Shown: positions 11,001 to 17,852 of the stretch, in pieces
Numbering within the stretch: the first letter of the stretch is position 1
Layout of the letters: each line of letters starts with the position of its first letter
NCBI GenBank assembly: GCA_002256345.1
Contig: NKIY01000002.1
Coordinates: 186,001-250,000, forward strand
Direction: 5' to 3'
DNA length: 64,000 bases
Source of the DNA: Bradyrhizobiaceae bacterium PARB1
GTDB lineage: Bacteria > Pseudomonadota > Alphaproteobacteria > Rhizobiales > Xanthobacteraceae
Position numbers and translations under genes: made by a program
The notes under the pieces: model-generated
Database searches by the model: none
What the model was told of the DNA's origin: nothing
The model's input: the letters and a program-made list of their open reading frames with translations, nothing else

Positions 11001-14000
11001 TCGGTGGACGTGCGCGCGCGCAATGTGAAGGGCAAGGGCGACATCGTGCTCGCCGACACGCATCACGGTGTGAATACCACGTCAAAGACGACCACGGTGT
11101 TCATCGGCGAGATGGTGTTCACGCAATATGGCGTGGACAACTATACGCTCGATCAAAACGATCTCGGAAAGCCGATCGACGAAGTTGCCCAACGCCTCGG
11201 CTATTCCTCTGGCGCCGATCTTTGCAGGGACGATCCCGCCGTTTGTGCACCGGCGCCGCGCAAACTCTCCGAGCAAGGCTCACTGGATTGGTTCGGCGAC
11301 ACATCATGGGCGGGCCGCTCAGTTGAAGATTTCGAGCGCGAGACCGGCATGGTTGGTTGGTGCAACTACGGCCCTTATTGCGAAGGCGGTGGCCGCGAGG
11401 AGACCACCACGACCTATGCCTACAAGCACGGGACGCCCGGCTACAGTGTCATCCGCACTGGCACCGGCGACCTCGCGGTGGTCGCCGGCCGCGATGTCCG
11501 CATGATGTCCATGTTCGGTGTTTATACCGCCGGCACGAACAGCCTGCTTGCTGGTGGGGCCACGGCGAATGCGCCTTACGATCTAAAACGCGGTTACACC
11601 GGCAGCAGCTTGCTCGGCCCCGTGCAGGCAGACGGCAAATATGATGCGGCGCTCGGCGCCTATCGCGCCTGGTACCCGGATCACGGCGGCAATGTGCTGA
11701 TCGATGCCGGCCGTGACGTGATCGGCGACAGTTTTGGCGCCGAAGCCTGGAGCGGCATCGCTCTCGATCCCTCGTCCAGCCAGCAGGCGCCGGCTGGCTT
11801 TGCCAGCGCGGCGGTGAGCAACTGGCTGTGGCGGCAGGGCAGCGGCGGCACCGCCGGGGTTGGCGACATCGCCACCAGCTGGTGGATCAATTTCGGCACC
11901 TATGCCAATCCGATTGAGGGGCCGCTCGCCGCGCCGCGCTTTGTCGGCTTCACCGGCATCGGTACCCTCGGCGGCGGCGATCTCACGGTGCGCGCCGGCG
12001 GCAATGCCGGCATCGTCGATGGCCGCGGCGATCCCGTTTATCGGAGCCAGGGCGACCGCGCGCCGCGCAGCCAGGGCCTCAATCTTGCCGTCGGCTCCAC
12101 CGGCCGCGTGGTGAACGGCGATCTCGTACTCACCGGCGGCGGCGATCTCACGCTGCGCACCGGCGGTTCGCTCAATCCGAACCTGCTGGCGACGACGACC
12201 GACGGGCGCAATCAGCAGCTCGATCTCAACGGCGCGCTGGTCAATCTGCGCGGTACGCTGCAGATCAGCACCGCGGCCATGGGCGGAATCGATCTCGGCA
12301 CGGCCGGATCGGGATATGGCGGCAATGGCGGTGGCATCCTGCCGGGCAATCCCTTCGTCGCATCGGGCGGCCAGTCAGCCGGCGGTCTCGTGCTGATGCT
12401 CGGCGATGCGGTCGCCAATGTGGATACGCGCGGCGCGCTTGTACTCGGCGGCGCTGGCGACCCCGGCCGTGTCAGGGCGATCAATTCGACGCCATTCACT
12501 TACGGCGGGCAGGCGCAGAGCGGTGGCGGAGCCAGCTGGTTCTCGCTCTGGACGGATCGCACCGCGATCAACCTGTTCTCGGCCGGCGGCGATCTCGTGC
12601 CGACCCTGACAGCCGGCGCGCGAGATGTGGGCAGCAATACCGGCTTCGATTGGGTTGGCGATAATACGACGACCAGGCAAGGCAACATGATCTATCCGTC
12701 GATCTTCCGGGCCGTAGCGCCGGGCGGCGACATCAAGTTCGGCGCGGGTAAGACCAACATTCAAGATAATGCTCCGATCAGCACCGGCATCCTGCTGGCG
12801 CCGTCGAAGCGTGGACAGCTCGAGCTGCTGGCGGGCGACAGCATCTATGCCGGCGGTTATTCCATCGCAATGTCGGGATCCGACGCCGTCCTGCCAAGCC
12901 CGTTCAACACGGCCTTCCAAGTGACGTTGGGCAACCAGCTTGTGCACAATCTTTCCAGCGACGGCATGCAGCGTTCGGAGCAAACAGGATACATGTTGCC
13001 GCTGTTCGCCTTCGGGCCGAACACGCCGATGGCGACAGGCTTGCACGCCGGCAATGGCGAACCCGCACGCATCTATGCGGGCGGCGATATCGTCAATCTG
13101 ACCTTCGGCAGTGTCCGTCCGCTCACCGAAATCCTCTACAGTCGCGCTCGCAGCTACGGCACCTGGTACGAGGCGGCGACGCCGGTCTGGATGCGCGCCG
13201 GCAACAATATCCTGGCGCCGAAGCTGCTCGCCATGCACAACAACGCCACGGATCTATCGATGATCGAGGCCGGACATGACGTGATCTATGCGAATGCGCA
13301 GGTCGCTGGTCCCGGCACGCTCGTGATCTCCGCCGGCCGCAACATCCGGCAGGACGACAAGGGATCGGTGACGAGCCTCGGCGCGGTGGTTCGCGGCGAT
13401 GCACGTCACGGCGCGGGCATCTTCATGCAGGCCGGCATCGGCAACACGTCGCCGGACTATGCGAGGCTCGCGGCGCTCTATCTCGATCCGGCAAATCTCG
13501 CCGTGACCGGCACGCCGCTGGCGAACCAGCCGGGCAAGGTCGCGAAGACCTACGAGCAGGAGCTCGCAGCATGGCTGAAGGATCGCTACGGCTTTGACGG
13601 CACTGACGAGGAGCGGCGCACCTACTTCGCGTCCCTGGCACAGGAGCAGCAGGCGATCTTCCTGCGGCAGGTGTATTTCGCCGAACTGAAGGAGGCCGGG
13701 CGTGAATACAACGATAAGGGTAGCAAGCGCTACGAGTCTTATCTGCGCGGCAACAACGTCATCGCCGCATTCTTCCCCGAGACGGATGTGAACGGAAATC
13801 CGATCACCCGCAGCGGCGACATTGTGATGTTCGGCGGCTCCGGCGTGCGCACGCAGTTCGGCGGCAACATCGAGATGCTGACACCTGGCGGCCAGACCGT
13901 CATCGGCGTGGAAGGCCAGCTCGTGCCCGCCAGCGCCGGCGTGGTGACACAGGGCGCGGGCGACATCAGCATGTACGCGAAAGGCAGCATCCCGCTCGGT

Positions 14001-14654
14001 CTGTCGCGCGTGATGACCACCTTCGGCGGCAACATTCTAGCCTGGACTGCGACCGGCGACATCAATGCCGGTCGTGGCGCCAAGACCACGGTGCTCTACA
14101 CGCCACCGAAACGCACCACCGATCTCTACGGCAATGTCACGCTGTCACCGCAAGTGCCGTCGTCGGGCGCGGGTATCGCGACGCTCAACCCAATTCCCGA
14201 GGTGCCAGCCGGCGATATCGACCTGATCGCGCCGCTCGGCACCATCGATGCGGGCGAGGCGGGAATCCGCGTGTCGGGCAATGTCAATCTCGCAGCCTTG
14301 CAGGTGCTCAACGCCGCTAACATCCAGGTGCAGGGCACGGCGACGGGTATTCCGACGGTGCAGGCGCCGAATATCAGCGTCGCGCTGTCGAGTTCGAATG
14401 CCACGGCGGCTTCGCAGCAGACCGCGGTGCCGGCGCAAACCGCCAACGCACAGCCTTCGGTGATCATCGTCGAAGTGCTGGGTTATGGCGGCGGCGGTGA
14501 GGCGCCCGACGACTCAAAAGACGAGCGCCGCCGCAAGGACGATCAGAGAGCGCAGAACGTGAACAGTCCGTATCAAGTGCTTGGAGCTGGCGACATCACC
14601 GCGGACGAAGCAAGACGCATGATCGCCGAGCGGCGGAGGTCACCACAACAGTAA
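2082..14654 (+). CDS. Giant filamentous-haemagglutinin-like TPS adhesin (DUF3739 type)
   Basis: 4190 residues from ATG 2082; the frame is open back to 1548, but that part overlaps the anti-sigma gene. An extended signal peptide ends near residue 57 (hydrophobic core 39-55, AHA). A Gly run and an Ala-rich helix (about 72-125) precede the TPS secretion domain (about 130-400), which shows NWQSFNVG, ALNRV, the ADGHVYVINQSGIIFGG loop and GSLIAST. The body is a long beta-helix with many GG-D-I/L-hydrophobic repeats (for example GGDLTVRAGG) and LPAGT-type repeats around 10500-10880. The C-terminal few hundred residues (about 3900-4110: GGSGVRTQFGGNIEMLTPGG, TTFGGNILAWTATGDINAG) match the DUF3739 region of this family, followed by a charged tail. 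Only six cysteines were found, as three close pairs. No TpsB (FhaC/ShlB) pore gene is in view. Expected role: secreted or surface adhesion and biofilm formation. Confidence 0.9.
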   Translation: MSSLKSFRTSQHLSSKSSASQRVARGRTAEALQVSRGVMLASASMLAMLTFSPAAHARSLNGGGGGGGEVSAPNIASDAAAQAAVRAAAAARQTQDSLARAARAVQDMQAVQAAARAAAAAAQSAVPNGLGTGGLLPNMPAGWTGAAAPTQSVDSGGQTQVNVRQLTQQAILNWQSFNVGARTTMTFDQGGNASWVALNRVTNATAPSQILGEIKADGHVYVINQSGIIFGGNSQVNVGSLIASTAGITDAQFTANGIYSTGSGSNYTPSFKAAGGKVVVEAGAIISTRTPTSVTSGGGYVLMIGSQVENAGIISTPKGQALLAAGDDFIIRRGLGTDANTSSTTRGHELSPVIAANSANGLVRNSGVIFAQQGDITLAGRSLMQDGALISTTSVNTRGTIHLLNRASDVAGSVVLGTGSLTTILPELGSKETALDSQRQALVDASVEANKARALNIVGAFDNLSALADRQDQSRIEIVTGGSIIFKGGSYTAAQGGQIAASAGKQIVTEDGARLDVSGLRNVALAMESNNIKINLQGNELRDSPQNRDSDTLKNNDVWIDVRALTLVPTGTGGYDSDRYYTKGGLLEVGGYLANTAHTIGEWAAVGGTITLDAKEVIAQRGAVFDISGGSLDYAAGWIRSTNLIGSDGRRYSVDNAPADLRFRNFAGGFVRTHNIQGREDERLAEIWTTLFDRGRTSLRWEDGYSVGRDAGRLILSAPTASFQASIVADTVTGERQTTKRAAATTDGYKLTQTTAAQNGTLALGRYDANGRLELYNSDVRITDAANAAGGGVNTVWFDAKHLSEQNLGGLDFGTRGKITIDADVTFANGADIRLIAPMIEIHARVTAQSGSFSATNVFKGSGAGANDIPLMQGGRSEINLASGASIDLRGAWINQMLDKDARGYAFIDGGTVSLSSSGDVNVERGSAIDVSSGGVLSRGAKLTGGKGGHVALRADAIGTARTGRLTLDGDIRGYGVGGGGKLEIESGGKIVIGNVVELGALRLDPRLFLTGFASYAVNGHAGVTVARDTHVDVAMPVLTLATDAMSVPTGASTAALALWAPPLYLENGMKGTLTQRKGASVALRASPLLPQMFDIDAGSIVVETGAVITVDPGQKIGIAALGQIAVDGRLNAWGGEIAIDHLIGPDLYDQFVHNRSIWIGDNAVLDVAARAVTAIDVQGRSYGIVRNGGTIAIGGNLTVEDGAEHMEPDSFVVIRAGALLDASGAQAVIDIADGGIGKPLSPLNLVSHGGLISLQSANGLVIDGTLRAAAGGKGAAGGTLAVALASPRYDSGRSYDEVVLSPREIAIVLTQGGNTISDQMRPGDAGLAYGKARLGVDQITRGGFGSLALLARGLITFADGVDLSLSQSLRIHGAIGVAEGATAGARVQLAAPHVLLAHAPLTGGTKEKVVLPGLRTETASRDYDGANLGITADLIEVRGGTHFAGLQGVTYEAGDVAYARGGFSHVALTSRGDVRLFSNNGAVVPGVGGGLTALLSAPGDMTITAAQIYPASGVRARVEATNTLSLARVAGTDPAVPYSVFGDIALQGAVVNQGGVVRAPLGRVAVGRDATSNGTVTASQTNLLPGSITSVSAAGLVLPYGGTIDGLTYKLNGNDIALRDAIGSDNRGTLTRGVSLRGIAVDVDQGAVIDLSGGGTLLGAGFFSGRGGSVNILATPLANANPAFGYSSAGNKVYAIVPGFNGYAPGALANDGAGTPAIGQQVTVPAGVPGLPAGTYTLLPSNYAMIPGAFRVEVGQGVTIDRAPVLTEIGTYVATGHLGVANTGIRAALPNQLLITPGDKVRTHSAFNEMDYNSFVVADAARRNYTRGMITSDAKMLELWLSPGAGMSGTSALIFDGKALFAPEAGSKGYSGTLSVRTENNRGIEILAVGQAPVSPATGVAIYADQLNAFGAARMTIGGGMTSGGTVGGNTIAFGLDMSNNVTLRTGAVLSAAEVFLIASQASFLSPGSITIEQGATINTLGRGAVPFDSSNGIIYAPSEQSVFAVSNGWVNLLAPSSASTAGGGSVAIDIGGCVAGSICGGETALYSEGTIGAATNAAFTLRDNLRYGTRNLVLGVSAVNLGSAETLAAAGAAGQLPPGMALNQTVLANLLRGNTRIGAPALEALVLNARESINIFGAVDLNTLNPVTGKSSLDRLVFGAPAIYGYGAAGDKATITTGEFIWSGAVQDTKYGIALPGSSQPQLPGAPVLGRLGSGTLDIVADRILLGYAPNSRPNPYISADRLALGFSGVNFIASESVSSSGKGSLAVYHAQGSYQPGTGYAFSGGDLTIRTAMVTGAAGSFSDIKVGGAIVIAGNGRSARTSGDALGAELKISGQRITLDTAVVMPSGRLTLNAIDDLVLTDNARIDMAGREVIMFDVKKYSWGGDVVLGSTNGNIAMGAGASIDLSARYNRAGTLQVTALGNAGHVDLAGGIRGSATGIYDAGGTYVPYEAAEVSVRAQTLADFAGLNARLNAGEVFGARRFQIKQGSLTIGEEVKARQVEIVLDGGSLTVNGRIDASGFSVGGIRLAALGDLMINGTLDAHGTGLRVDSYGKVIDSPNRAIIDLTTREGRLTLAAGARIDLRAGTNAANNDGRAHGTLTLNAPRIGADDVAIDVNGSPAIAGAKSIAVNAFRSYDDAPLAAVPDVNGGRPQLISQAYLDAIDGQSRTFINAALGNGALAARLAGLGSYHLRPGVEIVGKVSAENPNGDLTVVGDIDLSNHRYGPQSNILDANLRGFGEPGALVFRAAGNLNVHGSINDGFAPPPVTPDDNGWQLIEGRDPSGKGLTPFGGDIVVPINGVNLEAGTEFPAGVTLNYDIKVQGRALPAGTILPVQVTLTGALSLPAGTVLAAEVIAADGTVYTAGSVLPNAMTLSAGSRLGPGFALRGEAAVAAFIWPKGVKLPVAMTTSERITLAQGSLIPSMTKVELLGDQPVNLRPGGAGRNWAAAPMLREGSTSWDLTLTAGADLGSVDVRARNVKGKGDIVLADTHHGVNTTSKTTTVFIGEMVFTQYGVDNYTLDQNDLGKPIDEVAQRLGYSSGADLCRDDPAVCAPAPRKLSEQGSLDWFGDTSWAGRSVEDFERETGMVGWCNYGPYCEGGGREETTTTYAYKHGTPGYSVIRTGTGDLAVVAGRDVRMMSMFGVYTAGTNSLLAGGATANAPYDLKRGYTGSSLLGPVQADGKYDAALGAYRAWYPDHGGNVLIDAGRDVIGDSFGAEAWSGIALDPSSSQQAPAGFASAAVSNWLWRQGSGGTAGVGDIATSWWINFGTYANPIEGPLAAPRFVGFTGIGTLGGGDLTVRAGGNAGIVDGRGDPVYRSQGDRAPRSQGLNLAVGSTGRVVNGDLVLTGGGDLTLRTGGSLNPNLLATTTDGRNQQLDLNGALVNLRGTLQISTAAMGGIDLGTAGSGYGGNGGGILPGNPFVASGGQSAGGLVLMLGDAVANVDTRGALVLGGAGDPGRVRAINSTPFTYGGQAQSGGGASWFSLWTDRTAINLFSAGGDLVPTLTAGARDVGSNTGFDWVGDNTTTRQGNMIYPSIFRAVAPGGDIKFGAGKTNIQDNAPISTGILLAPSKRGQLELLAGDSIYAGGYSIAMSGSDAVLPSPFNTAFQVTLGNQLVHNLSSDGMQRSEQTGYMLPLFAFGPNTPMATGLHAGNGEPARIYAGGDIVNLTFGSVRPLTEILYSRARSYGTWYEAATPVWMRAGNNILAPKLLAMHNNATDLSMIEAGHDVIYANAQVAGPGTLVISAGRNIRQDDKGSVTSLGAVVRGDARHGAGIFMQAGIGNTSPDYARLAALYLDPANLAVTGTPLANQPGKVAKTYEQELAAWLKDRYGFDGTDEERRTYFASLAQEQQAIFLRQVYFAELKEAGREYNDKGSKRYESYLRGNNVIAAFFPETDVNGNPITRSGDIVMFGGSGVRTQFGGNIEMLTPGGQTVIGVEGQLVPASAGVVTQGAGDISMYAKGSIPLGLSRVMTTFGGNILAWTATGDINAGRGAKTTVLYTPPKRTTDLYGNVTLSPQVPSSGAGIATLNPIPEVPAGDIDLIAPLGTIDAGEAGIRVSGNVNLAALQVLNAANIQVQGTATGIPTVQAPNISVALSSSNATAASQQTAVPAQTANAQPSVIIVEVLGYGGGGEAPDDSKDERRRKDDQRAQNVNSPYQVLGAGDITADEARRMIAERRRSPQQ

Positions 14655-14691
14655 TGGGAGCTGTTCGCGATCAACCCCCTGAGACCATACG

Positions 14692-16188
14692 GTGGAGTTC
14701 GCCAATGAAGGCATCGACACGGTGCAGAGCACGATCAGCCACACGCTGCAGGCCAATGTGGAGAACCTGATCCTGCTCGACTTTGCTAAGCCGGAGAAAG
14801 GGCTCGTCGATGGCGAACTGGCGCTGGTCTACGGCTATCCGAAGGCCAATGAGCTGGATTACATTCAGGGCGATGCCGTCCCGGATTTCTGGGGCACCTG
14901 TGCGCTGACTTCGATCGCCAATCTCCTGACCCAGGCCAACCGGCCGACCACGGAAAGCGATGTCATCAATCGCGCCATCGCTCATGGCTGGGTGGTGAGC
15001 GATCCCAGCCTGCCGGCCTATGAACGCGGCGGTTCCAATTACATGGACCAGCAGGCGTTGCTCGACAGCTACGGCATCCGTAACGATCTGATCGCTGGCT
15101 ACAACGAGCAGGGCGTCGCCAATCTGATCCGCAGCGGCCGCGGCGTGATCATCGCAGTGAATGCCGGGAAGCTGTGGGGCGAGCCGGGCTATGTGGATGG
15201 CGGCGGCGTCAACCATGCCGTCACCATCACCGGGGTGGTCTATAGCGAGGTCGATGGCGAGTTGCTCGGCTTCTACATCGCCGACTCCGGCCGTCACAAG
15301 GTCAGTGACATGACCCGCTTCGTCGATATCGCTTCGTTCCGGGAGGCCGCACAGGTGCCGAACGCCTATGCGATCTTCACCAAGGAAGCGCTCAAGCTCT
15401 GGGACGAGGAGATCGACGGCACGGGCAACGAACTCGACAACGTTATTGTCGGCAACCGCGCGGACAATACGCTGATGGGTCTTGCCGGCAACGACACCCT
15501 GCAGGGTGGCGAGGGTGAAGACACGCTGATCGGAGGTCTCGGCAACGATCTCTACATCGTCGAAGATGCCGGCGATGTCGTGATCGAGCAGGCGGGCCAG
15601 GGCACGGATACGGTGCAGTCATCCATCTCGTTTGCGCTCTCTGCGAATGTTAAAAACCTGACCCTGACGGGATCGTCCGCCATCAATGCGACGGGCAATC
15701 TGCTGAGCAACATCCTCACCGGCAATTCCGGCAACAACATCCTGGTGGGCGGCCTCGGCAACGATCATCTGATCGGTGGCGGCGGCAACGACACCTATGT
15801 GTTCGGTCGGAACGATGGGCACGATGTCATCACCAACGGTCTGGCGTCGAACACAGGGCCGAGCGGCACATTGCAGCTCGCCTCCGACCTTGCACCCGAG
15901 AGCGTGTGGTTCAAGCAATCCGGGCAAGATCTGGTGATCGAGGTCATGGGATCGGACGACGATGTCACCGTGGCGGGCTGGTTCGCCAACTCGTCGAGTG
16001 CGCTCAGCCAGATTACGACGTCCAATGGCTGGGTGATCGACGGTCAGGTCTCGCAGCTCGTGCAGGCGATGGCGAGTTATTCGTCCGCGCATGCCGGCTT
16101 CGATACCCAGACCGGCGGCCCACAAGTGCCGACCGATGCCGCTCTGCAGGCGGCTATTGCAGGCTCTTGGCATCAGCAGGCTGCGTAA
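14692..16188 (+). CDS. C39-like peptidase / RTX calcium-binding protein, probably 5'-truncated
   Basis: 498 residues from a GTG at 14692. It opens inside an RTX-spacer motif (VEFANEGIDTVQSTISHTL) that is an internal duplicate of residues about 297-317 (VIEQAGQGTDTVQSSISFAL). The in-frame TGA at 14680 lies just before two further matching residues (D, H), so the similarity stops at a stop codon and an N-terminal portion appears to be missing. Residues 59-200 look like a C39/papain-type cysteine peptidase: Q59, C70 in GTCALTSIANLL, H175 in GVNHAVTITGV and D198 in IADSG. GG-x-G-(N/D)-D RTX nonapeptides sit at about 254-290 and 335-380, then a haemolysin-type C-terminal domain that could carry a type I secretion signal. 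It follows the adhesin by only 37 bases. No RBS is evident. It may be a pseudogene fragment or a short functional effector. Confidence 0.7.
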   Translation: MEFANEGIDTVQSTISHTLQANVENLILLDFAKPEKGLVDGELALVYGYPKANELDYIQGDAVPDFWGTCALTSIANLLTQANRPTTESDVINRAIAHGWVVSDPSLPAYERGGSNYMDQQALLDSYGIRNDLIAGYNEQGVANLIRSGRGVIIAVNAGKLWGEPGYVDGGGVNHAVTITGVVYSEVDGELLGFYIADSGRHKVSDMTRFVDIASFREAAQVPNAYAIFTKEALKLWDEEIDGTGNELDNVIVGNRADNTLMGLAGNDTLQGGEGEDTLIGGLGNDLYIVEDAGDVVIEQAGQGTDTVQSSISFALSANVKNLTLTGSSAINATGNLLSNILTGNSGNNILVGGLGNDHLIGGGGNDTYVFGRNDGHDVITNGLASNTGPSGTLQLASDLAPESVWFKQSGQDLVIEVMGSDDDVTVAGWFANSSSALSQITTSNGWVIDGQVSQLVQAMASYSSAHAGFDTQTGGPQVPTDAALQAAIAGSWHQQAA

Positions 16189-16207
16189 GAGTCCCAACCA
16201 CAGAAGG

Positions 16208-16240
16208 ATGGTCGCGGGGAACTAAAGACCTCGCGACCAT
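16208..16240. repeat. 9-bp perfect inverted repeat between convergent genes
   Basis: ATGGTCGCG at 16208-16216 is exactly complementary to CGCGACCAT at 16232-16240 across a 15-base loop. It lies 20 bases after the RTX gene stop and before the convergent transglycosylase gene. There is no T run, so it is a hairpin that could limit read-through but not a classical intrinsic terminator. Confidence 0.5.
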
Positions 16241-16322
16241 GGAATTGAAAACCTTGGCTAATGTAGGTTGCGAATCCCGCGCGATCGGGAGCGGAGCCTT
16301 AGGCTTCTGAAAGGACAGATCC

Positions 16323-17108
16323 TTAGCTTCCGCCGTTGGCCGCTAATAGCTGAAACCTTCTCTTCATCGCGTTCACCTTCGACATGTACGCGGTGAGCAG
16401 ATGATCGCCGCACCGTTCGCCCGCAATCATCCGGAAGCGGCGACGCGCATATGCTGTCGCGGGTCCACCGCCGCAGAGATGGATGATGACGGCGAGATCT
16501 TCCCGTTGCTTTTGCGTTGCTGACACATTGCCAGCGCGTGCAAGCACGGCGGTCAGATGCCGATCCAGGTAGATCGATGCCAGCTCCACGGCGTGGCTCG
16601 GAATGACGCGGATGTAAGGTCCAACTCCGCAGCCTGTATCCGTGACCTCCTTCTCACGGACGCAGTATCTTGCGACTTCCGCATAAGCGGGATCCGTCGT
16701 TTGGAAAAGTCCGACCGCGGAGGACGCTGGTTTGTAGATGTTGAACGGATTGTAGCTGAACCGCCATCGCCAGTAGGTGCGTTCGACAGGGTTGCCCGTG
16801 CTTTCGGTTTGCGCGATCGCCGCCAGCAGCTCCGGTGAAATCGAGCGGGTGGCGTAGGTCCGAAATAACGGCCCGTAATGACGCCATGTCTCCGCAGGCT
16901 CCTTGTAGAAACCGCGTCCCACGACGAAGAACAATTCGCTGGGCTTGCGGATCACCTGATAGGCGAGGTTGATCGCCGCAACCCCGAACAAGGCGACCAC
17001 TACGGCACCCGCGATCAGGATCCATCGCGGCGCGTCGGCAATCCTGCGCTGGGCGAGCCTTGCCCAGTGCCGAACTCGAGCGGGAAAACGCCTGGATTTC
17101 TTGGACAT
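16323..17108 (-). CDS. Membrane-anchored lytic transglycosylase (SLT-like fold)
   Basis: 261 residues from the ATG at 17108; a GTG at 17147 in the same frame would add 13. A basic N-terminus is followed by one transmembrane helix (WILIAGAVVVALFGVAAINLAY, about residues 28-49), placing the rest in the periplasm. The catalytic region shows ELLAAIAQTESTGNP, in which the glutamate is the expected general acid of the lysozyme-like transglycosylase fold, then YNPFNIYKPASSAVGLFQTT, the usual G-L-x-Q segment. Four cysteines in the C-terminal half could form disulphides. Family knowledge says it cleaves the MurNAc-GlcNAc bond of peptidoglycan. It is convergent with the RTX gene and divergent from the next gene. 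Substrate and physiological role are not visible. Confidence 0.75.
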   Translation of the reverse strand: MSKKSRRFPARVRHWARLAQRRIADAPRWILIAGAVVVALFGVAAINLAYQVIRKPSELFFVVGRGFYKEPAETWRHYGPLFRTYATRSISPELLAAIAQTESTGNPVERTYWRWRFSYNPFNIYKPASSAVGLFQTTDPAYAEVARYCVREKEVTDTGCGVGPYIRVIPSHAVELASIYLDRHLTAVLARAGNVSATQKQREDLAVIIHLCGGGPATAYARRRFRMIAGERCGDHLLTAYMSKVNAMKRRFQLLAANGGS

Positions 17109-17306
17109 GCGCTCCGGCCGGGAAGATGTCCGAGTGGTAGGACGCACGCGTTAAAGTTTCCCGAAGCTGCAGTACGGGGACCAAATGTTGCACCAATTTA
17201 GCGCGCAGTTTCTATAATTTCGAGATGGATCGCTCAGGCCACCGTCGTAGGCTCGTGTCTTGCTTGAGCGACGGCAATCATGATCCCCAGCAATGGGAGG
17301 ATGAAT

Positions 17307-17699
17307 ATGAGCTGCGAAGGTATCAGGATCGAAGGTTCGCTGACCGAAGCGATGGAAGCGTGGGTCGCGCGCCGGTACGGCAGGGTCGTCGATATCGAGA
17401 TGTCCGGGACAAATGAGGGCAATTATGCAGCCGTTGGTTACGCAGCAGTCGAGAACGCCGAGGCGGGAACGGTGGAGGCGGTCGTTCTCATGGTGCAGCA
17501 CGATCCGAAAGCGGGGGCCGACAGCTATCGTCTAAAGGACATGGCGGAGGAAGAGGGGCCCGTACTCGACTTCTGTCCGGAGCGCATCCTCGACCTGCTT
17601 TCCCCAACCGATGACGTTCTCGCGTTGCACTGGCGGGAGCGTTGCCGGGATCAGGCGGCGGAGGTATTGAGAAATTCTGCGTTTGCGATGAACGCCTAA
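17307..17699 (+). CDS. Small acidic protein of unknown function
   Basis: 130 residues from the ATG at 17307, chosen because GGGAGG at 17295-17300 sits six bases upstream; the in-frame ATGs at 17280 and 17301 are badly spaced. The protein is acidic, soluble and lacks a signal peptide or membrane segment (MSCEGIRIEGSLTEAMEAWV, then VVLMVQHDPKAGADSYRLKD and FCPERILDLLSPTDDVLALHW). Hydrophobic and charged residues alternate as in a small alpha/beta domain. I do not recognise the family. A strong terminator follows at 17742, so it is probably a single-gene unit. Confidence 0.65.
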   Translation: MSCEGIRIEGSLTEAMEAWVARRYGRVVDIEMSGTNEGNYAAVGYAAVENAEAGTVEAVVLMVQHDPKAGADSYRLKDMAEEEGPVLDFCPERILDLLSPTDDVLALHWRERCRDQAAEVLRNSAFAMNA

Positions 17700-17741
17700 T
17701 CCCCGAAATCGCCTCTTCTGATCAACCAAACACAAAAGAGA

Positions 17742-17768
17742 AAAGCCCGCTGTTTCAGCGGGCTTTAT
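17742..17768 (+). terminator. Rho-independent terminator
   Basis: A perfect 11-bp stem (AAAGCCCGCTG at 17742-17752, CAGCGGGCTTT at 17756-17766) with a TTT loop and a short T tail. It ends the 17307-17699 gene. The A-rich 5' side means it could also stop transcription arriving on the minus strand, although the minus-strand gene at 17853 is 87 bases away. Confidence 0.85.
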
Positions 17769-17852
17769 TGTGGGTGTGACGCCATGGTCACCGCAGACGT
17801 TCCAACACGGTCAAAAAGACTTCTAAAATGGACGATCTAGGCGTTCGTCACA

